Of a DNA stretch of 64,000 nucleotides, positions 1 to 7,732 are shown piece after piece. The translations under genes were made by a program, and so were the position numbers. Where the stretch lies: contig JAQISU010000026.1 in the NCBI GenBank assembly GCA_029339505.1, positions 538,501 to 602,500 of the forward strand, written 5' to 3'. The stretch is from Unio delphinus. Lineage: Eukaryota > Mollusca > Bivalvia > Unionida > Unionidae. How positions within the stretch are numbered: the stretch's first letter is position 1; every line of letters begins with the position of its first letter. Below the pieces are notes generated by a model, which was not told the DNA's origin, made no database searches, and worked only from the letters and a program-made list of their open reading frames with translations.

Positions 1-99
1 TTTACGTGACCACCCCCCTCAAGAAATTGCCGCATATTAGGTTATTTGACTAACTCGCTTATGTAAAATATAAAAACATGCTAGCGAACAAAAAAAAAT

Positions 100-465
100 T
101 CCTGCAGGTCTTGCTGTAACACTCAAATGTAAACATCTTACTGAGAAGATAAATAAAATTAATGAGAAACTTAATATTGTGCAGAACGAGAAAGAAGAAA
201 CAAGAAGCAAATATGATAAATAAAACTTGAAAAATGAAAAACTTGAAACCGATTCTTATAGCAAAATAAGAGAGAAAAAAACTAAAGCAAAATACGAGAC
301 TTTCAAAGCAGATGTTGAAACACTTAAAATTCCTAAAGATGAATACTAACGGTTTAAAACAGACCTTGATAATAAAATTAAAGATCTTAAAGCTCGTGAA
401 GATGAATATGAAAAGTCTAAAGTAGATCTTGACAACGAAATTAAAAGATTTAAAATTTCTGGAAG

Positions 466-524
<59 letters not shown>

Positions 525-736
525 CCCACAAAGATAATGAATAATACATTTAAAAAACCTAATTTAAAAAACTTGAGATTAATCTTGAAATATTTAAACA
601 GAATTGTAAACCGTGAGGATCAAATTAAGAATCTTGATACAATGATAGTCAAAAAAGACAAATTATGTGACGAAAAGAATTTCAGAGTCATATCAGAATG
701 GCACTTGGAAATAATAACGAAAAAAATCAGACGCTG
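100..736 (+). pseudogene. Decayed coiled-coil protein gene, left part of relic D1
   Basis: I see broken open frames rich in Lys, Glu, Asp, Asn and Leu with heptad-like spacing, including a repeated pattern of the form FKxDLDNxIKxLKxREDEYEKSK around 350-450. Frames are interrupted by stops near 222 and 348 and by an AT microsatellite at 467-523, after which similar Lys/Asn-rich coding resumes to about 736. This would have been a long alpha-helical coiled-coil protein, perhaps a fibre or scaffold. The better-preserved elements in the window have no rightward gene in the matching place. Family and function are not recognised; it could also be a degraded host gene. That it belongs to D1 is inferred only from its position next to the D1 small-protein relic. 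Confidence 0.4.
467..523. repeat. (AT)n microsatellite
   Basis: About 57 bp of uninterrupted AT dinucleotide, lying inside the decayed coiled-coil gene. Confidence 0.95.
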
Positions 737-815
737 AGAAATATACAAAAACGCTGTGGAATCACCATAATAATTTATATTACAAATTTAAATCTGCGTG
801 TTGCGACACTACATT

Positions 816-1178
816 TTAAAACGTTTTGTCATCATCTTGATCATTAGCATCACCACCATTATCATTACCACTATCCTTAATCAATTCCTTAAGGTTATTT
901 GCATGATCAATAATTACGCTTTCACGTTTAAAGTCAACGCCTAATGTTTTCCTAATTATTTTTATACTCTTAGTAAGAGGAGAACATTTTTCAATCTCAT
1001 CATCATCTTTTATGAAACCTAATGAACGAAATATTTTCTTTCCAATATCTGAAACGATACGCCATTCGTATGATAAAGAGCGTCTACTGTATGATTTCAT
1101 TATTTTTAACGATTTAAAATCAGCGCTTAAATTTTCGGGGTTAAGTTTTTTAACTCTGAGAGAAATTAGTTTTTTTAG
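816..1178 (-). pseudogene. Relic D1 copy of the small viral protein (119-aa family)
   Basis: The leftward frame matches the 119-residue protein of element A and the 118-residue protein of element C in spacing and character. Near 1115-1135 it has LNPENLSADF, against LNPDQIMSDF in C. Further on it has a CSPLTKSIKIIRKTLG segment matching the PLCSIVERVRKQLG segment of A, then a basic helical tail ending LKELIKD. Its last residues are an Asn/Asp/Gly-rich extension absent from A and C. No intact start is visible. It is followed, in D1 order, by the HNH-nuclease relic, just as in A and C. Function is unknown. Confidence 0.6.
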
Positions 1179-1260
1179 ATATCAATTTTTTGAATGTATA
1201 GATTATTCTGTTTATGTCGGAGTGTTGCATGTTTGTGTTTTATATAATATTATCATTTGT
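1101..1260. other. AT-rich spacer and 5' part of the D1 small-protein relic
   Basis: This AT-rich stretch holds the 5' end of the small-protein relic and then a spacer before the D1 HNH relic. I see nothing else in it. Confidence 0.5.
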
Positions 1261-1460
1261 TTAAATTATAATAAAAATATATTCATTGATTATAATTTTT
1301 TGAAAAAGCCGATTTGGTAACACCATCGGAACAAACTTTACTAAGCGTGGATTAATGTTAAAATTTTTAGCAGCTGCGCACATTAATTGAAATTATATTT
1401 TCTCGCATCCGATAACAGCAACTACAGGTCTAGTAGGATTTTTTTTCAAATATCTAACGA
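1261..1460 (-). pseudogene. D1 HNH nuclease relic, C-terminal third
   Basis: Read leftward from 1460, this frame continues the HNH gene fragment found at 17020-17220 on the far side of element A. It contains a KxxTRPVVAV segment matching KNARPVKSF of the A copy, and an AAAKNFNINPRLVKFV segment matching the NUMOD-like helix SASRYFDICISSVRFV. One internal stop lies near 1390. The fragment ends exactly at the AACGA target duplication of element A, so A inserted into this gene. It is one of three pieces of the same D1 gene (1261-1460, 17020-17220, about 20827-20935). Confidence 0.75.
1456..1460. repeat. Target-site duplication of element A, left copy (AACGA)
   Basis: AACGA directly precedes the left TIR and recurs at 17020-17024 directly after the right TIR. 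Extending to six bases gives a mismatch (TAACGA against AACGAC), so the duplication is five bases. Confidence 0.85.
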
Positions 1461-1724
1461 AGCAGCATAGAGGGTGAACAGACCAACTTTTTAAACAAAA
1501 TATTTCGTAAGCGTTTCGTTACAAAACCGAAACAAAAAAAAATCTTACGATGATAGTTGCCAATTTAGTTGTCACAAACAACGGCTGCGACACTGCAACG
1601 TCCCAAGGCAACGTTGTAAGCGGTCGTCGTGAAAATTCTTCGAATTTCAACAATGAAAAAAAATAATCTTACAATTTAGTTGGCGTTCACACTCTCTGCT
1701 GCTATGCGCTAACAATTTTTTTAC
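1461..1724. repeat. Element A left terminal inverted repeat (264 bp)
   Basis: This matches the reverse complement of 16758-17019 with only a few differences that I can see: two homopolymer length changes and at least two substitutions, roughly 98% identity. Its outer end is AGCAGCATAGAGGGTGAAC. Near its inner side, at 1685-1703, lies the inverted counterpart GTTCACACTCTCTGCTGCT, so the repeat is itself bounded by an inverted motif. Confidence 0.92.
1631..1648. repeat. Short palindrome within left TIR of A
   Basis: GAAAATTCTTCGAATTTC: near-perfect 7-8 bp arms around a 3-nt centre. Its reverse complement recurs at 1756-1773, and the family recurs in several genes of A. Confidence 0.7.
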
Positions 1725-1755
1725 GATGAAAGTCCTAGGACGAAAATCCTTTGCT

Positions 1756-1773
1756 GAAATTCGAAGAATTTTC
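1756..1773. repeat. Short palindrome between left TIR and first gene of A
   Basis: GAAATTCGAAGAATTTTC, the reverse complement of the palindrome at 1631-1648. It lies just downstream of the penton-like gene, where it could form a hairpin in the transcript. Confidence 0.7.
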
Positions 1774-1786
1774 ACGATGAAAGTCT

Positions 1787-3119
1787 TTAAGACTTTACAA
1801 ACAGACTAATTTGCAAAACCTCACCTCGCAGATCAATCAAATTATTAGATTGGTCAGTGAGTTTGAAATTAATTCTCGTTAAAAAATTATTATGACATCG
1901 CATATAGACTGGATTAGTTGGGTCTTCAATAATTAGAAATCCTGGAGGAGCCGTTGGTGCAAATGAATATAGAATATATCCTTGCTGAGCTTGATTTGAT
2001 TGCTCAAGATTTATTTGATAGCTTCCTTCGATAACGTCACATACTAAATTCAATGATATCACCGAGGATATATTTACGTTGTTCGGAGCGATATGTCTAC
2101 CGCCGCCTTCTGGATCATTATTGTGTTTAAGGGTTTTTATTTCCGGTGATGTTGTTTTTTTTCCATTCATCGTTAATTTTCTTAAACCCGATATCGATGG
2201 CATAACTGAGATATTTTTTTAATTCGTCGGGGTTATATCCTGGAAGCTTAAACGTGGAAATATCTTCATGGATCTTATACTTCCCTCTAAACATTTCCAT
2301 AAATTTTTCATCTGATAACACCTCTTGAATAATTTTCTCATGAAATATTTCCATATCGTTGATGATTTTATTACATGTTTCTACGACGCTGATAAATTCA
2401 TCTCTGGTGAGAAAGCCAGATTTGAGAGATATTAATAGCAGTGATAGATCGTTATTAAACGCTGTTAAATTTTTTTCGATAGACCCAAAGTGTATAGTTG
2501 GTAACAAATCTGGGCGATTATTCATGAATTTGTTAGGGGAATGATCTTCATAAGTTTTTATTACACTATCAGGTTTTATCCTGTCGGATACATAATCAGA
2601 TTTTTTTGGTTCTGGTATATCAACGGTTTTTTCTTCTCGTCGAGGTGGTAGTTCGGGCCATCCTAACACTGATCTTATAGAACTCTGATAAATATCTACA
2701 ACATACCCAGGGGAATTAATCTCGATCGCAGATGATAACGTCGGCTCGTGAACCGTTATAGCGATTTTTGATTCTTTTCCAGTGATAGATTTTATTCTTC
2801 GTTGTAATTCGTTATTGATTTGTTCGATTTGATATGACCCTGTTGGTAACGAGACAACGTTCCAGTCTGGGGTTCCGTCTTCACGATTTTTCCACGCGAA
2901 CACCAAGGAATTATTTGGTTGTTGACCACCAAATGCTACCGATCTGATATTGGGCCAGCTATGATACACTCGTAGTTTTGCTAACGCGATCTCGCTCACT
3001 GGAACGGGAATCGGGAAATTCACACTGAATTCAGGACGAGTTGAGGTTACTGATATCATGCTTGTTTTCACCGGTGTTGTATTTGTTACTATTTGTTGAA
3101 GGAGTTTTTGCGACGACAT
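1787..3119 (-). pseudogene. Penton/minor-capsid-like virion protein, frameshifted
   Basis: Two overlapping leftward frames (2127-3119 and 1787-2203) together match the single 459-residue protein of element C (38594-39973). The N-terminal part has IALAKLRVYHSWPNIRS, a PTGSYQIEQINNEL segment and QSSIRSVLGWPELPP. The C-terminal part has SYQINLEQSNQAQQG, then APTAPPGFLIIEDP, and ends LRGEVLQISLFVKS. Proteins with this plan are widespread in invertebrate Polintons, where they are usually uncharacterised; a beta-rich penton or spike is my inference. The break is an extra base in a T run near 2150-2161 (as written on +), a homopolymer slip or possibly a sequencing error. The N-terminus overlaps the upstream membrane-protein gene by 89 nt in another frame. 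Confidence 0.75.
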
Positions 3120-3588
3120 TGTTATTATTATTTTTCTGCTCTAATTTTAGCATTGTCTGTTTATACAATTGAGCCATCGTTGAAAATTCGCTATCTGATA
3201 TTGTTGTGTCGTCGAGTGACGATGATATCAACGAGGATAATTGCGAGTAACCGGCAGATGCAATGTGAAATTTAATTACATAATCGTTTAGTTTACTCTG
3301 GCTACACGATGATAGTTTTTTTGTGATCCCGGTTAATATACCCGCAATTGTAGCCACCGCGGAAATAGCGATTGGAACTACGACCGGAGCAATCATTGTA
3401 ACTGAAGATAGTATTATCCCAGCAGCAGTGATTACTTCCGACACCGAGTACACGGTGATATCAACTGCGGTTATTCTTCGTTGGTATTTTTTGATTTTTA
3501 TTTGATACTCCTCACAGAGAGAACTGAGTTTAGTTTGAAATTCTCTGACTTGATCATAGCGATACTGATACACTGAGGGGATCGTCAT
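3031..3588 (-). CDS. Membrane-spanning virion-associated protein, Polinton type
   Basis: 185 residues. The N-terminal third is basic and helical (residues 1-40), then a long hydrophobic stretch at about 45-95 (ITAAGIILSSVTMIAPVVVP onward) could form two membrane segments with a tight turn. A helical region follows, with ISDSEFSTMAQLYKQ near 150, and a low-complexity Asn tail. Proteins with this plan (helix, hydrophobic Gly/Ala hairpin, ISDxEF helix) are recurrent but uncharacterised in invertebrate Polintons. A role in membrane interaction during assembly or entry is inference. The start MTIPSVYQ is chosen because the C copy begins at the equivalent place. The 3' end overlaps the penton-like gene by 89 nt. 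The C copy carries a nonsense codon. Confidence 0.75.
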   Translation of the reverse strand: MTIPSVYQYRYDQVREFQTKLSSLCEEYQIKIKKYQRRITAVDITVYSVSEVITAAGIILSSVTMIAPVVVPIAISAVATIAGILTGITKKLSSCSQSKLNDYVIKFHIASAGYSQLSSLISSSLDDTTISDSEFSTMAQLYKQTMLKLEQKNNNNNVVAKTPSTNSNKYNTGENKHDISNLNSS

Positions 3589-3596
3589 TTTATTTT

Positions 3597-3647
3597 AAAA
3601 GCGCTAGCATTTTCAATTGTGATTTCCCTTAAAAACGCTAGCGTTTT
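3597..3647. repeat. Pair of CGCTAGCG palindromes in the intergenic gap
   Basis: Two related palindromes, one centred on GCGCTAGC (3597-3613) and a perfect AAAACGCTAGCGTTTT (3632-3647), fill the short gap between the fibre-like and membrane-protein genes. The same core is found in C at 40586, 44772, 45036 and 50539. Confidence 0.75.
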
Positions 3648-4681
3648 CAATTTAATTGTTTACTTAAATCCACTACGAATTCTACGTACCACGTTACTGA
3701 AACCCTGACTAGATTTCTATCTGTGGTCGTTATCGTGAATTGTTCAGATACATCCTTGTCGATGATCGTTGATATCGTATTATTGACTCCAGATGAACTA
3801 CTTGATGATATATTAAACTGATTCGGTGATACTATTGTTAATCGATAAATACCCTTGACGGTTGCGGTTACGTGTAAAATGTTATTTGTGGGAGTCCACG
3901 CAAATGATCCGTAATGGATTGTGTATACGTTGTTGACAATGATTTTTTTATCATGAGGAATTTTTATTTTTTCAACAACGCTTATCATCCTCGTTGCATC
4001 ATCTTTCATTGCATTGTTGAATGTTTTAAGCTCATCGATGGATTTTTTAATATCAGGAAGGGTTATTTCAATTTTATCAAATGGGGTTCCAATAAACTTG
4101 TCAATGATGTTTTTACGAAACATTGAAAACTGTTTCACGTGTTTATCATATTCGGATTGAAGAGTTGCTAGTTCCAACATAGAATCTTTTATCGAGGTGA
4201 GTTTTGGTGTGGTCACTGGTGGATTTCCAAAAAATTCTAGCAGGGGTTTATCAATTTTGTCAATTGTATTTCTTTGTAATTCAGAAAACTGATCAAATAC
4301 AACTATATGATCGTCATACTTATCATTGAGTGATTTCAATGAATTCGCCGTGTTATCGAATGTTGCTAATTTATCCGTAATTGTTGAAACAAGTACACCT
4401 GGTTTGAGTTTACCCTGATCGGAAAATAACGCGATAGCATCCTCTGCTGCGTCTCGTCGTTTAATTAAAATATCATCGAGGGAGACATTACTAGTTTTCA
4501 ATTTACCCTGACGATCGCCAAATATAACTATTTCACCAGGATCAACACTTGCTAAGTTCAACGTTTCGGCTATTTCATCTTCGATTAGTTTTTTAATACC
4601 CTTGATTTTATCAAGGATTTCAACTCCACCAGGTTCGGGTTTCTTCAGCGTTTCTTCAGGTCGTCCCCAAATATCAATCAT
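3647..4681 (-). CDS. Fibre-like protein: coiled-coil stalk with beta-rich C-terminal head
   Basis: About 344 residues from the MIDIWGRP start. I prefer this to an upstream Met because the C copy also begins MIDIWGR. After a variable leader comes a VDPGEIVIFGDRQGKLK block (about residues 50-65), conserved in B and C. A long helical, coiled-coil-prone region with repeated FFGNPPV-type spacers follows (about 100-235). The C-terminal 110 residues are beta-rich, with YTIHYGSFAW, GIYRLTI, a Ser run and WYVEFVVDLSK. Stalk plus compact head suggests a receptor-binding fibre or spike, which is inference from architecture alone. The gene lies between the protease and membrane-protein genes in the leftward virion block. 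Confidence 0.7.
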   Translation of the reverse strand: MIDIWGRPEETLKKPEPGGVEILDKIKGIKKLIEDEIAETLNLASVDPGEIVIFGDRQGKLKTSNVSLDDILIKRRDAAEDAIALFSDQGKLKPGVLVSTITDKLATFDNTANSLKSLNDKYDDHIVVFDQFSELQRNTIDKIDKPLLEFFGNPPVTTPKLTSIKDSMLELATLQSEYDKHVKQFSMFRKNIIDKFIGTPFDKIEITLPDIKKSIDELKTFNNAMKDDATRMISVVEKIKIPHDKKIIVNNVYTIHYGSFAWTPTNNILHVTATVKGIYRLTIVSPNQFNISSSSSSGVNNTISTIIDKDVSEQFTITTTDRNLVRVSVTWYVEFVVDLSKQLN

Positions 4682-4710
4682 TGTTATCATAAAAATCTTT
4701 TCTCTGTTTA

Positions 4711-4723
4711 AAATCAAAGATTT
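4711..4723. repeat. Short palindrome upstream of the fibre-like gene
   Basis: AAATCAAAGATTT, with a second partial copy at 4727-4737, in the gap between the protease stop and the fibre-like start. Confidence 0.6.
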
Positions 4724-4725
4724 CA

Positions 4726-5151
4726 TCAAAGATTTTCAATCCAACGACCGCTAGTATACTCATTTACTACTACATGGGGTGGTTTTGATTGAGGAATCTT
4801 TGATTCCTTTGAAATAGCATCAAGTACGTTTAATACTTCATTGCCACATATGGGTGGGTCAAGCATTGTTTGTGTTGGTAACGTGGAATACCAACGGGTT
4901 TTTTTTAATTTACTTACATAGCGGTTAAATTCCTTCGGAGGCGCTAATCCATATGAGTCAAAATAAATAACCCCGCGTGGATCAATCGCGTATGCAACCC
5001 AGTGAGTTCCAGGTCCATCGCTGTTATCTAGATTAATAATACCGGTTTCAACATCATTTGGTTGTGCCGGTAATTGATCTTTCATAAAAACACCTCTGAA
5101 GTTTTTAATCGCGAGTTTTTTAGCGGCATCAATTAAATCAAAATTGGACAT
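4726..5151 (-). CDS. Adenain-like cysteine protease (capsid maturation)
   Basis: About 142 residues from MSNFDLID. The longer open frame upstream runs over the pX-like gene, and FRGVFMKDQLP near the N-terminus is the usual start region of Polinton proteases. The catalytic pattern fits the adenain/Ulp1 (C5) family: GTHWVAY supplies His, YFDSYG supplies the acidic residue, and TQTMLDPPICG supplies Gln and the nucleophile Cys. In adenoviruses this enzyme cuts virion precursors at (M/I/L)xGG-x or (M/I/L)xGx-G sites; such motifs are present in the pX-like and pVI-like proteins here. Two short palindromes lie in the open frame (4793-4807 and, in the upstream extension, 5168-5182). The C copy is frameshifted in an A run near its start. 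Confidence 0.88.
   Translation of the reverse strand: MSNFDLIDAAKKLAIKNFRGVFMKDQLPAQPNDVETGIINLDNSDGPGTHWVAYAIDPRGVIYFDSYGLAPPKEFNRYVSKLKKTRWYSTLPTQTMLDPPICGNEVLNVLDAISKESKIPQSKPPHVVVNEYTSGRWIENL
4793..4807. repeat. Short palindrome inside the protease gene
   Basis: GGAATCTTTGATTCC, 6-bp arms around TTT, encodes the variable KESKIP segment. The C copy has a different sequence here. Confidence 0.6.
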
Positions 5152-5167
5152 TGGAACCATCGGTTTG

Positions 5168-5182
5168 GAAATCGAAGATTTC
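5168..5182. repeat. Short palindrome at the protease/pX junction
   Basis: GAAATCGAAGATTTC lies in the short gap between the protease start and the pX-like stop. Confidence 0.6.
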
Positions 5183-5186
5183 TGAG

Positions 5187-5648
5187 TTAGTAAACCGGTC
5201 CTAGTCTCAGGCCGCTTCCGCCGTACCATGAATACGGGGTTCCTGGTAGTCTTAGACCCTTTCCCTTTCTTTTATAACCCTGCCCAGTTGCTTTCTTTAG
5301 TGCCATTCCTGCCGCGGTACCAACGGCTCCTAACGCTGCCGCTTTAGCCACCGCTGGGGCCGCTGCGGCAATCAACCCTGGAATCAACCCTAAGAGCGGG
5401 AATATACCACCAGTCTTTTCCATGTTTTTAATCGCGCTCGCAGAAAGAGTAACCTGAACTCCCTTTTTTTCTTTAAACGCTTTATTAAAATGATTAATCT
5501 GAGTTTTCGTCAGCGATAGTTTATTCCCTCCGCCATTCATTTGATTAGGTTTCAGCGTTATTGTGGTCCCACATTGCTTAGCTGATTTGGATTGTAATTT
5601 TTTTAACTGACCAGGTGTCAACGTAACATTGATATTACTATACGACAT
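5187..5648 (-). CDS. pX-like minor core protein (adenovirus-like)
   Basis: 153 residues from MSYSNINVTL; this start is shared with C. Residues 1-75 hold two TLxxxQxxxL-type segments. A hydrophobic Gly/Ala/Pro stretch follows at about 80-120 (KTGGIFPLLGLIPGLIAAAA onward), and the C-terminus is basic and Gly-rich with GLRLPGTPYSWYGG. A hydrophobic GGxxP segment plus basic regions resembles adenovirus pX/mu and the core protein reported from adintoviruses; the assignment is by architecture. QMNGG followed by G near residue 38 fits the adenain cleavage pattern, and matching motifs occur in the B and C copies. The gene lies between protease and capsid genes in all copies, including relic D2. Confidence 0.75.
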   Translation of the reverse strand: MSYSNINVTLTPGQLKKLQSKSAKQCGTTITLKPNQMNGGGNKLSLTKTQINHFNKAFKEKKGVQVTLSASAIKNMEKTGGIFPLLGLIPGLIAAAAPAVAKAAALGAVGTAAGMALKKATGQGYKRKGKGLRLPGTPYSWYGGSGLRLGPVY

Positions 5649-5669
5649 TGTACAAAACAGATTGATTCT

Positions 5670-5700
5670 AAATCGCAAGCGATTTTCATTGCACAGCAAT
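5670..5700. repeat. Two short palindromes upstream of the pX-like gene
   Basis: AAATCGCAAGCGATTT (5670-5685) and ATTGCACAGCAAT (5688-5700) fill the gap between the pX-like start and the capsid-gene stop. Confidence 0.7.
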
Positions 5701-5706
5701 TTTCAA

Positions 5707-7125
5707 TCAAATATTTTCCACTGGTGCATCTACCAGTCTCATTCGTCCACCAACACCCTCGAGTATCATTGATTTATCACTGAGAATGACAGCAACCGCT
5801 CTATAATTAACAATACCACCAGGACGGGTTACACGAGCTCGGAAGTGTATATCAACGACGGATTGTCTCATCAAGTCAAGATGTTCCAACGAAAAGTAAT
5901 AAATCGGATATAGATTTTTAAAATCCAACTGTGATATTTGTAGACCAGTATCGACATTTTGATCGCGTCCCATATACGACAGCAACCGATGATAAACTCG
6001 TGCAATATGGTTTTGACCGTAATTAAGTTGTATATCCTCTGATGGTTCTTGCTGTCCGTTTATTCTCAGCGAGACTTCACTACACCCAATTTGATCAAAT
6101 ATCATGTGGGAACGTTCTTGATTGTCTAATCGCGCAGTATTCTGTAGCGCAACAAATATGTGACGTGGAGCTGAAATACCCTGTTTTGATGCTAGATGCC
6201 ATGTAAGTGTACCATCAATATTAGAATCCATGGTATCTGTGGACGTTGACAACCAACTTAATAATCTCTTCCCCCCTTGATCCATAAATGATAGTAACCG
6301 CGGTTCTGTTGACAACGACGGAGTCAACACTGGCATCCACAGTGTTAGTTTTGATAAAACGACTTTACCCGCAGCGGCGCCAGTGCGCCAGATTGCATAA
6401 TTATCAGTACCCCTTCTCATTAGCGTTATAGTATGCTTTACTCCATAGATAACTTTTCTGACGTTTCTACAAAATCCAAATATGTGATGGAGCGGAATCG
6501 CGCATGAAAACCCTCGATTCTGTCCATGCAACGTTGCTACTCGTGTTGCAAATCCTAGGTTGTAACTGGTAATATTATTTATGACATCAAATTCAGCAGC
6601 TGGTCTTACATATCCGGCTGGTGCTGGATCAACTGCAGTAGCTCGTGTTGCTTTTACTCTAGAATACTGGACGTGTTCGGCGTTATCAGTAATATCCTTC
6701 GCGAACATCATAGACGGACCCGCTGATCTAGTATAGTCATCAGAGTATCTCGCTAACCCGATTATTCCCGTAGCAATATCAACCTCGCGTTCAATAGATT
6801 CGATTTCTCTTCCATCAATGAGATATCTAGCACTTTCAAATAAAGCCATGATGCCATTTTTAACAAAACCAACTCGGATAGTTGGGTCATTTGCATATGG
6901 TGGATCATTATGAGCTGCATCATCTGTTACGAGTTCACCTTCGACTTCAATAAAGGCTTCAGCGGGTAAAAAGTATTTACTGGTATCATGAACTTCAAGT
7001 TCAATTCTCCCCCGAAGATCAGGTTGTACTGCGTGATAGGCAAAAAATTGATAATCACGTACAGAATCATCTTTAAGTACTGGGGCGTCCATGTCAAATG
7101 CACTATCAGGGTTCTGTTTGAACAT
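5707..7125 (-). CDS. Major capsid protein (Polinton double-jelly-roll type)
   Basis: 472 residues from MFKQNPDS, a start shared with C. Conserved blocks run in the order seen in invertebrate Polinton capsid proteins: DTSKYFLPAEAFIEVEGEL (about 45-65), NGIMALFESARYLIDGREIE (about 90-110), PLHHIFGFCRNVRKVIYG (about 210-230), LTLWMPVLTPSL, then IFDQIGCSEVSLRINGQ and YPIYYFSLEHLD (about 400-415), ending near VEGV-type residues. The alternation of beta-strand-like segments fits a double jelly roll, but no structure was computed. It forms the icosahedral shell. Copies occur in C (487 aa, intact), B (decayed) and D2 (split by B). Confidence 0.85.
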   Translation of the reverse strand: MFKQNPDSAFDMDAPVLKDDSVRDYQFFAYHAVQPDLRGRIELEVHDTSKYFLPAEAFIEVEGELVTDDAAHNDPPYANDPTIRVGFVKNGIMALFESARYLIDGREIESIEREVDIATGIIGLARYSDDYTRSAGPSMMFAKDITDNAEHVQYSRVKATRATAVDPAPAGYVRPAAEFDVINNITSYNLGFATRVATLHGQNRGFSCAIPLHHIFGFCRNVRKVIYGVKHTITLMRRGTDNYAIWRTGAAAGKVVLSKLTLWMPVLTPSLSTEPRLLSFMDQGGKRLLSWLSTSTDTMDSNIDGTLTWHLASKQGISAPRHIFVALQNTARLDNQERSHMIFDQIGCSEVSLRINGQQEPSEDIQLNYGQNHIARVYHRLLSYMGRDQNVDTGLQISQLDFKNLYPIYYFSLEHLDLMRQSVVDIHFRARVTRPGGIVNYRAVAVILSDKSMILEGVGGRMRLVDAPVENI

Positions 7126-7195
7126 TTTTTATTATATATCCGATGGTTTAAATTGGAGATGAAATCGTGAAAATTCTTTGAAATTGCTTGGATTT

Positions 7196-7696
7196 TCATC
7201 GACGTCTTTGACGTTTGTAGAAATTCTTTGAATTTCCAAGGCCACTTCCCGCTATCATATTTGCTATTATATTATCTTGGGCGTTAGTCAACGATGACAT
7301 CATTGACTGTAGTTTTTCATCTACTGCGTTGTTTATTATTTTACTAACTCGCGCAGGCATAACCTCAGTAGATGGCAGTGATGAAATCACCGCTGGTTTC
7401 TTTGATTGGAAATTCTTCGAATTTCGCCGTCGAACTAACGCTGTTATTTTATCCTTCGCGGCTGAAAACGCCTTCGTGGCAAGATCACCAACAGCGTTAA
7501 TACCCTTATCCCTGATAACATCAATTGCTTTCATCGATAATTGTTTTACTAGCGGCGCTACTTTTGGAGCCATTCTTGAAAATAATCCCATTATAGTATT
7601 ACCGAGACCATCTCCATAGTATGCTCGGTATTTTGGCAATCGTGAGTTTACCACGTAGACGTTAGTTGGTTTATCATGGTTGTAGTGTATGATCAT
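7196..7696 (-). CDS. pVI-like minor capsid protein
   Basis: 166 residues from MIIHYNHDKPT. A YGDGLGNTIMGLFSRMAPKV segment (about 25-45) begins an amphipathic, Lys-rich helical region, followed by a basic linker, a second helix (about 115-150) and a short very basic tail KRQRRR. The Gly-rich motif followed by amphipathic helices is typical of the Polinton protein compared with adenovirus pVI, which is lytic for membranes and supplies the protease cofactor from its C-terminus. Here MIAGSGLGN fits an adenain site and would release a basic tail of about 15 residues. Two in-frame palindromes encode NSKNF twice (7409-7425, 7220-7236). The C copy is frameshifted. Confidence 0.72.
   Translation of the reverse strand: MIIHYNHDKPTNVYVVNSRLPKYRAYYGDGLGNTIMGLFSRMAPKVAPLVKQLSMKAIDVIRDKGINAVGDLATKAFSAAKDKITALVRRRNSKNFQSKKPAVISSLPSTEVMPARVSKIINNAVDEKLQSMMSSLTNAQDNIIANMIAGSGLGNSKNFYKRQRRR
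7220..7236. repeat. Short palindrome inside pVI-like gene, 3' end
   Basis: GAAATTCTTTGAATTTC, encoding NSKNF on the leftward strand. Same family as 7409-7425. Confidence 0.65.
7409..7425. repeat. Short palindrome inside pVI-like gene, middle
   Basis: GAAATTCTTCGAATTTC, encoding NSKNF. The C copy lacks this segment and is frameshifted at the same place. Confidence 0.65.
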
Positions 7697-7732
7697 TCTC
7701 TATTCAATTGATATTTATCTAATGTGATGACA

